Assembly (NCBI RefSeq): GCF_020889785.1
Contig: NZ_JACMYK010000077.1
Coordinates: forward strand, 1-32,875
DNA: 32,875 bases
DNA from: Bradyrhizobium acaciae
GTDB lineage: Bacteria > Pseudomonadota > Alphaproteobacteria > Rhizobiales > Xanthobacteraceae
Reading direction: 5' to 3'
Under the pieces are notes generated by a model. The model saw nothing but the letters and a program-made list of their open reading frames with translations. It was not told the DNA's origin and searched no databases. This document shows positions 6,932 to 13,827 of this stretch, piece by piece. Every line of letters starts with the position of its first letter. Positions within the stretch are counted from its first letter, which is position 1. A program made the position numbers and the translations under genes.

Positions 6932-7819
6932 ATGGGTAAGCGGGCAAAACGTGGAAAGACCGAAGCGCTCGCACTACCGGTGGCCGGAAGAGTAGCAGTT
7001 GGCGTCGTCGCCGCTGCCGCTTTGGGGTACGGTTTGCTGTCTCGCCCGGCGAGCGTTCAACCGATACGCAAGCCGTCCGCGCAGCAAGCCCTGGCACCGT
7101 CGACGCCAGCTCACGCATCGACCCCCGTTCGTGTCGCGGCGTCAGCTCCGGCTCCAATTTCAGCCCCGGCTCCGGCTCCAGTCCCGGCCCCGGCGGCGCC
7201 GCTGGTCGAACCACCCAAAGCCGCTGATCGTCCCGGAAAGCTTGTTCGGCAGGTGGTTGATTACGTCAGTCACCAGACGCCAGGCACCGTCGTCATCGAT
7301 ACCGGAAACACGTTCCTTTATCTCGTTCTGAACGACAGACAGGCGATGCGCTACGGCATCGGTGTTGGCCGCGAAGGTTTCACATGGTCCGGCGAACAGA
7401 CCGTGGCCCGCAAGACGGAATGGCCGGATTGGCGCCCGCCTGCCGACATGCTTTTGCGTCAGCCTTATCTGCCGCGGTTCATGGCAGGCGGTCCCACCAA
7501 TCCGCTCGGCGCACGGGCGATGTATCTGGGCGAGACCGAATATCGAATTCACGGTACCAACAAACCCGATACGATCGGGAAGCGAGTGTCGTCCGGCTGC
7601 ATCCGCCTGACCAATGAGGACGTCGCGGACCTCTATGAGCGGGTGAAGATCGGAGCGAAAGTGATCGTGCTTCCGGCAACCTCAGCCCGTCGACCATCCC
7701 AGGGAGCGCCGTCCGACGCCGCCTCCCGAGCGCCGGACACGGCATCGCCGTCGAACCGGCCCTCGGCAGCCAACGCGCAGATGCTGCCATCTGAACCGAA
7801 GGTAGCCGAGGCCCAGTAA
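6932..7819 (+). CDS. L,D-transpeptidase with YkuD domain
   Basis: 295 residues. After a basic N-terminus (GKRAKRGK), one hydrophobic helix at about 18-37 would anchor it in the inner membrane. A repetitive Ala/Pro linker (PAPISAPAPAPVPAPAAP) spans to about residue 93. The YkuD domain at about 110-250 includes the conserved H207 (in RIHGTNKP) and the catalytic C223 (in RVSSGCIRL). The enzyme should make 3-3 peptidoglycan cross-links or attach proteins to peptidoglycan in the periplasm. The C-terminal 50 residues are Ser/Pro-rich and probably disordered. GGGGAAAG precedes the ATG at a suitable distance. It is monocistronic. Confidence 0.9.
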   Translation: MGKRAKRGKTEALALPVAGRVAVGVVAAAALGYGLLSRPASVQPIRKPSAQQALAPSTPAHASTPVRVAASAPAPISAPAPAPVPAPAAPLVEPPKAADRPGKLVRQVVDYVSHQTPGTVVIDTGNTFLYLVLNDRQAMRYGIGVGREGFTWSGEQTVARKTEWPDWRPPADMLLRQPYLPRFMAGGPTNPLGARAMYLGETEYRIHGTNKPDTIGKRVSSGCIRLTNEDVADLYERVKIGAKVIVLPATSARRPSQGAPSDAASRAPDTASPSNRPSAANAQMLPSEPKVAEAQ

Positions 7820-7858
7820 CTCGATTCCTTTGTCCTCGTAACCGAGAACAAGCGGACA

Positions 7859-7880
7859 TCGCGCGCCCCTTGGCGCGCGA
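7859..7880. terminator. GC-rich hairpin after the L,D-transpeptidase gene
   Basis: TCGCGCGCC and GGCGCGCGA form a perfect 9-bp stem with a 4-base loop, 40 bases after the stop codon at 7819. There is no T-run after it on either strand, so termination efficiency is uncertain. Confidence 0.4.
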
Positions 7881-7955
7881 CAAGCCATTTGCGTCTACGC
7901 GCTGCGCGTCGCGCTCCAGACTGCGCGCGTCACAATTGCGGCGACCTCAGATTGC

Positions 7956-7974
7956 GTTTGTCGTGATGACAAAC
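7956..7974. promoter_or_regulatory. Inverted repeat operator candidate upstream of the monooxygenase-esterase fusion
   Basis: GTTTGTC-GTGAT-GACAAAC has perfect 7-base arms. It ends 52 bases before the ATG of the fusion gene, a position suited to control of its promoter. No regulator gene is adjacent (the nearest, LuxR- and TetR-type, lie beyond the fusion gene on the other strand). Confidence 0.4.
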
Positions 7975-8026
7975 TGAAAGGGCAGGGCTAGCCTTCCGTC
8001 AAATCAAAACATATGGGAGGATTGGC

Positions 8027-10699
8027 ATGCCAGACGCAGCAGTTGCAGCACGTGCTTCGGACTCCGCGCGCAGCGGAACCACGCAGCAAGTCGACGTCGC
8101 GGTCGTCGGCGCGGGTTTCGCTGGTCTCTATTTGCTGCATCGGCTGCGCAAGGCGGGCTTCTCGGCAGTCGCGCTCGAAGAGGGCGCCGATGTCGGCGGC
8201 ACCTGGTACTGGAACAGATATCCGGGCGCGCGTTGCGACATCCAGACCATCGATTACAGCTACACCTTCGATCCCGAGCTCGATCAGGCGTGGACCTGGT
8301 CGGAGAAATACGCGACCCAGCCGGAAATCCTGCGCTATCTCGGCTTCGTCGCCGACCGCTACGATCTACGTCGCGATATCAGGTTCGGCACCAAGGTCAC
8401 GCAAGCGACCTGGGATGACGCGACGTCGCGCTGGCTGATCTCGACCAACAACGGCGCCAACGTCTCGTGCCGCTACTACATCATGGCGACCGGCTGCCTG
8501 TCGTCGCCGAAGCCGCCGGAGATCGATGGCGTCAAGGACTTCAAGGGCGAGATTTATTTCACCGGCCGCTGGCCGCATCAGGGCGTCGATCTCAAGGGCA
8601 AGCGTGTCGCCGTGATCGGCACCGGTTCGTCGGGCATTCAGTCGATCCCGCTGATCGCCGAGCAGGCCGCTCAACTCACCGTGTTCCAGCGCACGCCGAA
8701 TTTCGCATTGCCTGCCGGCAATGGTCCGGCGCCGGAGGATCGCAAGACCTTCTTCGAGAGCGATCGCGCGGCCTATCGCGAGCAGGCGCGCTGGTCGATG
8801 GCCGGCGTGCCCTATCCGCAGCAGACCGTGGTGAGCTGGCAGTTGAGCGACGCCGAACGTCGCGAGCGTTTCGAGAAGGCGTGGGCAGCGGGCGACCTCG
8901 TCCACATCCTGAGCCAGCTCTGGGCCGACCAGGCGGTCGATGTCGACGGCAACAAGCTGGTCGCCGATCTGATCCGCGAGAAGATCGGTGCCGTGGTCAA
9001 GGACCCGGAGACCGCAGCGGCGCTGGCGCCGCACGATCATCCATTCGGCGCCAAGCGTCCCTGCCTCGATACCAATTACTACGCGACCTACAACCGGCCC
9101 AACGTGACGCTGGTCAATCTGCGACAGGAGCCGATCAAGGCGATTACCGCCGGCGGCATCTCGACCGACAAGCGCAGCTTCGATGTCGACGTCATCGTGT
9201 TCGCCACCGGCTTCGACGCGATGACCGGCGCGATCATGGCCGTGCATCCGATCTCCGGCCGCGGCGGCAAGTCGCTGTCGGATGTCTGGGCGCATGGACC
9301 GCAGACTTATCTCGGCGTCACCGTCGCGGGCTTCCCCAATCTGTTCATGATCACCGGTCCCGGCAGCCCGTCGGTGCTGTCGAACATGGCGGTCTCGATC
9401 GAGCAGCATGTCGACTGGGTGGTCGACCGGATCGCCGCGCTGCGCGACGCCGGCTTCACCACGATGGAGGCAACCGAGACCGCACAGGCCGGCTGGCAAC
9501 GTCACATGGCCGACTGCGCCACGCTGACGCTGCACCGGCTCGCCAACACCTGGTACACGGGCGCCAATGTGCCCGGCAAGCCGCAGGGCGTGATGCCTTA
9601 TACCGGCGGCGTCGGACCGTATCGCAGCATCTGCAACGAGGTGGTCGGGCGTGGCATGCTCGGCTTCAGGCTCTCGGGGCCCGGCGTTGCCGAGCAATGC
9701 AATGACGGCGAGGTGGTGCGGCTACAGCCGGATGTCCGGCTGGTGCTCGGCATGCTGGCGGAGATGAACCTGCCGCCGATCGAGACGATGGGCGCGCAGG
9801 GCGCACGCGACTTCCTGAACGAGTTCAACAAGGGGCGTCCGTTCGGCCGGCCGGTCGGTGAGGTCGGCACCGGCATGCTGCAAGGCGCGGACGGTCCGCT
9901 GCCCTACAAGCTGTACCGGCCGGCGACACCGGGGCCGCATCCGATCGTGGTGTATTTTCACGGGGGCGGCTGGGTGCTCGGCGACGAGCTATCGGACGAT
10001 CCGTTCTGCCGCGATCTGTGCCGGCGCAGCGGCATGATCATCGTCAGCGTCGGTTATCGCCACGCGCCCGAGCATCGCTTCCCGGCGGCGGCCGAGGACG
10101 GCTATGCGGCGACGCGCTGGATCGCCGCTCACACCGCCGAGCTCGGGGGCAAAGCGGGGCCGGTGCTGGTCGCGGGCTGGAGCGCCGGCGGCAACATTGC
10201 AGCCGTGACCTGCCAGCTCGCGCGCGATCGCGGCGGGCCCGAGATCGCGGGTCAGCTCCTGATCTGCCCGGTCACCGATTCCTCCTTCGACCGGCAGTCC
10301 TATGTCGACAACGCGTCCGGCTACTTCCTGACCCGCGGGCTGATGTTCTGGTTCTGGGACCTGTACTGCTCGCCGGCCGACCGCACCGATCCGCGCGTCG
10401 CGCCGCTGCGCGGCAAGCTCGAAGGCCTGCCGCCGGCGTTCATCGCGACAAGCGAGTTCGATCCGCTGCGCGACGAAGGCATCGCCTATGGCGACGCGCT
10501 TGCGAAAGCCGGCGTCAAGGTCGAGCAGCTCAAGGCGCAGGGCCATTTCCACTCGTCGTTCGTGATGGTCGACGTCATCATCACCGGCGTCGGCGGCCGC
10601 GTGAAGATGGCGAAGGCGCTGCGCCGCTTCGCCGGACTGCCTGAGGAGCTGGAGCAGGACAACGCTGCAGCGCCGGAGGTCAACGCTGCGGCGAACTAG
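8027..10699 (+). CDS. Fusion: Baeyer-Villiger-type flavin monooxygenase + HSL-family esterase
   Basis: 890 residues; GGGAGG lies 6 bases before the ATG. Residues 1 to about 545 form a class B flavin monooxygenase: FAD-binding GAGFAG (28-33), the Baeyer-Villiger pattern GGTWYWNRYPGARCD (57-71), NADPH-binding GTGSSG (198-203) and KRPCLDTNYYATYNRP. The fingerprint FxGxxxHxxxWP reads FKGEIYFTGRWP (172-183), with Phe178 in place of His. Residues about 570-870 form an alpha/beta hydrolase of the hormone-sensitive lipase group: oxyanion HGGGW (645-649), nucleophile S719 (in GWSAGGN), D812 and H840 as likely triad. The reading frame is continuous, with no stop between the parts. The expected logic is ketone to ester or lactone, then hydrolysis to alcohol and acid. 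Substrate unknown; the His change leaves true Baeyer-Villiger activity open. Monocistronic. Confidence 0.93.
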   Translation: MPDAAVAARASDSARSGTTQQVDVAVVGAGFAGLYLLHRLRKAGFSAVALEEGADVGGTWYWNRYPGARCDIQTIDYSYTFDPELDQAWTWSEKYATQPEILRYLGFVADRYDLRRDIRFGTKVTQATWDDATSRWLISTNNGANVSCRYYIMATGCLSSPKPPEIDGVKDFKGEIYFTGRWPHQGVDLKGKRVAVIGTGSSGIQSIPLIAEQAAQLTVFQRTPNFALPAGNGPAPEDRKTFFESDRAAYREQARWSMAGVPYPQQTVVSWQLSDAERRERFEKAWAAGDLVHILSQLWADQAVDVDGNKLVADLIREKIGAVVKDPETAAALAPHDHPFGAKRPCLDTNYYATYNRPNVTLVNLRQEPIKAITAGGISTDKRSFDVDVIVFATGFDAMTGAIMAVHPISGRGGKSLSDVWAHGPQTYLGVTVAGFPNLFMITGPGSPSVLSNMAVSIEQHVDWVVDRIAALRDAGFTTMEATETAQAGWQRHMADCATLTLHRLANTWYTGANVPGKPQGVMPYTGGVGPYRSICNEVVGRGMLGFRLSGPGVAEQCNDGEVVRLQPDVRLVLGMLAEMNLPPIETMGAQGARDFLNEFNKGRPFGRPVGEVGTGMLQGADGPLPYKLYRPATPGPHPIVVYFHGGGWVLGDELSDDPFCRDLCRRSGMIIVSVGYRHAPEHRFPAAAEDGYAATRWIAAHTAELGGKAGPVLVAGWSAGGNIAAVTCQLARDRGGPEIAGQLLICPVTDSSFDRQSYVDNASGYFLTRGLMFWFWDLYCSPADRTDPRVAPLRGKLEGLPPAFIATSEFDPLRDEGIAYGDALAKAGVKVEQLKAQGHFHSSFVMVDVIITGVGGRVKMAKALRRFAGLPEELEQDNAAAPEVNAAAN

Positions 10700-10772
10700 G
10701 TCGGGATTGACTTGCAGCCGCAACTGCACTGCGCTCCCTCTCCCGCTTGCGGGCGCTCGCGGGGGACGCGCG

Positions 10773-10855
10773 TTGGCAAAATATCGAAAACAACCCCATG
10801 CAAAGGAGCCGGCGGTGGCCGGCGTTCGACCCGGCCACTTGACACGTCGGGCAAC
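10773..10855. repeat. Degenerate dispersed intergenic repeat
   Basis: Contains GGCAAAATATCGAAAACAAC, CCCATGCAAAGGAGCC and CACTTGACACGTCGGGCAA. From memory, near-identical strings recur between genes in many Bradyrhizobium genomes. No reading frame here is convincing. The preceding TCCCGCTTGCGGGCGCTCGC (10741-10760) may belong to another common repeat. Confidence 0.4.
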
Positions 10856-10912
10856 TCACGGATACATTTCGAATATTCCGAAGTCATGCAGACGCACGCT
10901 CGCCCCAGGGCG

Positions 10913-11755
10913 CTAGCCGAGCTCGAATGTCGTGACGCCGAACACGCGAGCGATCCGCAAGGGCGGGATCGCGCCGGTATACATCCGCGCGGTCTCGAAC
11001 ACCGGTGACAGCCCGAGACCTTGTGCCAGCGCGACGGCGTCGCGGTTGACTGCGGGGACATCGAGGAAGATCTCGCCGCCGCCCGCGCTCGCCAGCAGTG
11101 CCGACAGGATGATCTCTGCGCTCGCGCGATCATCGGCGACGAGCGGACCGATCTTGCGGCCGGTTCGGCAGGGACGGATCACGCCCCATCCGGCCAGCCT
11201 GCCGTCGCGGATCAGCCCACGTCCGACATGTCCTTGCGTGTTGATCCAGGCGCGCAGGAAAGCCGGGCGCGGCGCCGGAAACACCGTGGCGTCATCGGCC
11301 TCGATCAGCACCAGAGGTACATCGCTCAGCGCAACGACGCCGGTGCTCGGCGCCGGAGATGCTGTGATCGTGCCGCCGTAGCGCACATTGGCATAAGCGA
11401 GCGCGAAGCCGGACTTCTGGTAGTTGACCTGCTGCGCCACCACGCCGTCGAGACCGATCACGCGCCGACCAGCATGCGCGATCGCGGCATTCCATATTTT
11501 CAGGCCGTAACCACGGCCGCGCAGGTCCGGACGCACGATATAGAATCCGAGGAAGGAAAATTGCGCGCCGTAATTGACGCAGGAGACCACCGCGGCCGGT
11601 TCGCCATCGAGCTCGCCGATGAAGAAGCCCCGCGGATCTTCAGCGGCAAAGCAGGGCGCATCGGCGAGACCGGGATTCCATCCCTCTGCCGCGGCCCAGT
11701 CGATCGCGAGGGCGATCTCCTCGGGCCGCATCGTGCGTATGGTCAGGTCGTTCAT
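10913..11755 (-). CDS. GNAT family N-acetyltransferase, two-part
   Basis: 280 residues from the ATG at 11755 (MNDLTIRTMRPEEIALAIDWA), with GAGG about 10 bases upstream. Starts at 11782 or 11788 are also in frame and would place it within a few bases of the upstream LuxR gene's stop. The N-terminal GNAT domain (about 3-135) has the acetyl-CoA loop in YIVRPDLRGRGYGLKIW. The second half (from about 150, FPAPRPAFLRAWI to FETARMYTG) matches the C-terminal domain found in YitH-like acetyltransferases. Substrate unknown. It is directly downstream of, and probably co-transcribed with, the LuxR-type regulator gene. Confidence 0.85.
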   Translation of the reverse strand: MNDLTIRTMRPEEIALAIDWAAAEGWNPGLADAPCFAAEDPRGFFIGELDGEPAAVVSCVNYGAQFSFLGFYIVRPDLRGRGYGLKIWNAAIAHAGRRVIGLDGVVAQQVNYQKSGFALAYANVRYGGTITASPAPSTGVVALSDVPLVLIEADDATVFPAPRPAFLRAWINTQGHVGRGLIRDGRLAGWGVIRPCRTGRKIGPLVADDRASAEIILSALLASAGGGEIFLDVPAVNRDAVALAQGLGLSPVFETARMYTGAIPPLRIARVFGVTTFELG

Positions 11756-11784
11756 GGCCGATCGCCTCGTTTGCGGTGCCATGC

Positions 11785-12882
11785 TCAAGCGATCCGAAGG
11801 ACGAGGTTGACCAGTTCCGGCTGGCGGTGCGTGCCGGTTTTGGCGAAGACCGACTTCAACTGGTTGCGTGCCGTGTCACGAACGATCCCGAGCCGTTCGG
11901 CGGCGTCGGTGATCGAGAGGCCGCCCGCGAGCAGCGCGACCAGCCGCGCTTCTGCCGGCGTGAGGTCGAATGCCTGCGCGATCAAGCCGGGCTCGGGCAT
12001 CGCGCGCGGCGTCAAATTGGCGAAGACCAACATCGCCCGCGCGCCGAGGAAGACGTTGCGTGCCGCACCGTCGATCGGCAACACGCGCAAGACCACCGGC
12101 CCCTTGTGCGTACGTCGGATCAGGATCGGCTCGATCGGCAGTGCCGCGCGCTCGGGTGCGGCGCGGATCAGATCGACGACTTGATCAAGCCGCGCCTGTG
12201 CCGCTCTGTCGCGCACGATCAGCCGGCGATCCCTGATTCTGATGTCCGCGTCGAAGCCGGCATCGGCGGCTTCATTGCGATCGATCACGAGGCCCGCGCG
12301 GTCGAGTACGACCGCCGGCTGCCGCACCCGGTCGAGAATGCCGGTCATGGAGGAGAGCGCGATGCGGCCGACCGCAGTCGACAGTGTCGCTGTCTCCGTC
12401 AGGCGCGGTCCAAGCTGCGCCAGCAGCCGCGTCTCGCGTGTCTCGAAATGTCCTTCCTTTCCGGTGCGCTGCAACGTCAGCACCCACGGTGCGCTGTCGG
12501 CCCAGAAGCCGATGCCAGCGAACCATTTGAAGCCGAACGGATACAGCACCTCATTGTACATCGGATCCGACCGGATCTGCTCGGGCGTCAGCAAGTCCTG
12601 ATCGGTGATCACTTCGCCGGCCATTGCTCGCGGAACGCCTGAAGCGCGCGAATCCTGCTCATGCCAGTTGTGTGCGAAGTAGAGCTGCACCATCTCTTCG
12701 GTCGACGCCGTGCGTGGCACGTCCGGTGTCCGCACGTCACTTTGCAGCAGCACGGCGCCGGTTGCGCCCACCGCTTCGCAGATCGACGTCATGATGTCGG
12801 TCCATGCTGTCGGGTCGACCACTGCGTCCCCCAGCCGCGCCATCACGCTGGACATTTGATCTGGGTCGATATCCCTGTTCAT
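11785..12882 (-). CDS. LuxR-type transcriptional regulator
   Basis: 365 residues from the ATG at 12882 (MNRDIDPDQMSSVMARLGDA); a GTG at 12912 is the alternative and neither has a strong ribosome site. The C-terminal ~65 residues form a LuxR-type helix-turn-helix: FDLTPAEARLVALLAGGLSI then DAAERLGIVRDTARNQLKSVF. The N-terminal 290 residues have no autoinducer-binding signature that I recognise. They read as GAF/PAS-like sensing regions (around WFAGIGFWAD and LDRAGLVIDRNEAADAGF). The following GNAT gene is on the same strand 29 bases away and is the obvious candidate target. It acts in the cytoplasm. Confidence 0.83.
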   Translation of the reverse strand: MNRDIDPDQMSSVMARLGDAVVDPTAWTDIMTSICEAVGATGAVLLQSDVRTPDVPRTASTEEMVQLYFAHNWHEQDSRASGVPRAMAGEVITDQDLLTPEQIRSDPMYNEVLYPFGFKWFAGIGFWADSAPWVLTLQRTGKEGHFETRETRLLAQLGPRLTETATLSTAVGRIALSSMTGILDRVRQPAVVLDRAGLVIDRNEAADAGFDADIRIRDRRLIVRDRAAQARLDQVVDLIRAAPERAALPIEPILIRRTHKGPVVLRVLPIDGAARNVFLGARAMLVFANLTPRAMPEPGLIAQAFDLTPAEARLVALLAGGLSITDAAERLGIVRDTARNQLKSVFAKTGTHRQPELVNLVLRIA

Positions 12883-12993
12883 GCAGCGGATTGTGGCGCG
12901 AGGTGGCGTCACGCGACAAGCGTCAAGTTACGGTCCTTCCAAAGGAAATAGTCGGATTGGATCGTCGCTCGCCTGTCTTGCGGCGGCGGAGGA

Positions 12994-13638
12994 TCAGTCC
13001 GCCTGCTTCGGCCGGTACGCCGCAAAGAACACCCGCGTCGCGCTGTCGACGACGGTTGCAATCCGCTCCGGCGAGGGCGACGGATTGGCCTGGAAGATGA
13101 ACGCCTGGAATAGCGTCGCCTGGCACATCTGCATGAACTGCCAGGCCGCGAGCTGCGTGTCGTCCATCACGAGCTCACCGAGCGCGGCGCGCGCCTCCAG
13201 ATAGGCGGCGAAGCGGTCGACGGTGTGGGCGATCACATGGGTGTAGAACCGGCTGCCGAGCTCGGGCATCCGCTCGGCGATCGCCATTACTGTGCGGATC
13301 GCCGAGCCGCCGCCGGGCCGGCACAGCAAGGCGATATAGGCGCGGCCGAATTCGGGGAGGGTGATGTCGACGTCGCGCGCCGGATCCAAATTGAAGGCGA
13401 CCTTGCCCTGCTCGAGCTTCTCCTCCTCGACGATTGCTGCGAACAGCCCGGCCTTGTCGGGGAAATAGACGTAGAGCGTCCCCTTGGAGACGGCGGCGGC
13501 GCGGGCGATCTCGCCCATGCTGGCACCGTCAAAGCCGAGCTCCAGGAATACCTTGCGCGCACCGTCCAGGATCTGGCGGCGTTTCGACGATTCCTCCTCG
13601 CCGGCCGGCTGGAGGGAGGTTCGGGGGGCTGCAACCAT
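12994..13638 (-). CDS. TetR family regulator divergent from EmrAB-like efflux genes
   Basis: 214 residues. The N-terminal helix-turn-helix is typical: RRQILDGARKVFLELGFDGA, SMGEIARAAAVSKGTLYVYF, then PDKAGLF. The C-terminal domain resembles the AefR-like TetR ligand domain (FMQMCQATLFQAFIF). GAGAAG lies 8 bases before the ATG. The gene is transcribed away from a membrane-fusion protein and MFS pump. A 21-bp palindrome in the shared promoter region overlaps its own -35 element, so it most likely represses itself and the efflux operon until a substrate binds. Confidence 0.92.
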   Translation of the reverse strand: MVAAPRTSLQPAGEEESSKRRQILDGARKVFLELGFDGASMGEIARAAAVSKGTLYVYFPDKAGLFAAIVEEEKLEQGKVAFNLDPARDVDITLPEFGRAYIALLCRPGGGSAIRTVMAIAERMPELGSRFYTHVIAHTVDRFAAYLEARAALGELVMDDTQLAAWQFMQMCQATLFQAFIFQANPSPSPERIATVVDSATRVFFAAYRPKQAD

Positions 13639-13697
13639 TGATTTAGCTTCTCGCGAAAGAACTCAACCCAGAATGAGCAAGGGAAGAATCGAAGCCT

Positions 13698-13721
13698 TAT
13701 AATCCACTGGCCGGGATTATA
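13698..13721. promoter_or_regulatory. Second inverted repeat in the tetR-efflux promoter region
   Basis: TATAATCC and GGATTATA form perfect 8-base arms around an 8-base spacer. It covers the -10 element and the predicted transcript start of the tetR gene. It may be a second operator or a coincidence of the two AT-rich blocks. Confidence 0.35.
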
Positions 13722-13744
13722 GATTGACCGAACCGTTCGGTCAA
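13716..13744 (-). promoter_or_regulatory. Sigma-70-type promoter of the tetR gene
   Basis: On the minus strand TTGACC (13744-13739), a 17-base spacer and TATAAT (13721-13716) form a near-consensus promoter. The predicted start lies about 70 bases before the tetR ATG. The -35 element is inside the 21-bp palindrome. Confidence 0.75.
13724..13744. promoter_or_regulatory. TetR operator: 21-bp palindrome
   Basis: Arms TTGACCGAAC and GTTCGGTCAA are perfect complements around one central base. GACCGAACxGTTCGGTC is the kind of half-site seen for AcrR/TetR-type efflux repressors. The palindrome supplies the -35 TTGACC of the tetR promoter on one strand. It also offers a TTGACC for a weaker rightward promoter (poor -10 near 13748) on the other, so one bound dimer could block both directions. 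Confidence 0.8.
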
Positions 13745-13827
13745 TGGTATTGGTGGGAGTGACGATGCGCCGCGCGGCCGTTATTCCGCCATTGCGGGCG
13801 TCGAGCCTTTAGTGGGGAGCGTCGGTT

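Noticed and set aside
7030..7200. Possible tandem DNA repeat in the L,D-transpeptidase gene
   Set aside because: The GCTCCGGCTCC-like pattern is a short Ala/Pro linker typical of membrane-anchored YkuD proteins, not a separate element.
8366..9697. Minus-strand open frame (443 codons) within the monooxygenase-esterase gene
   Set aside because: Low-complexity His/Arg/Asp-rich shadow of a well-supported gene.
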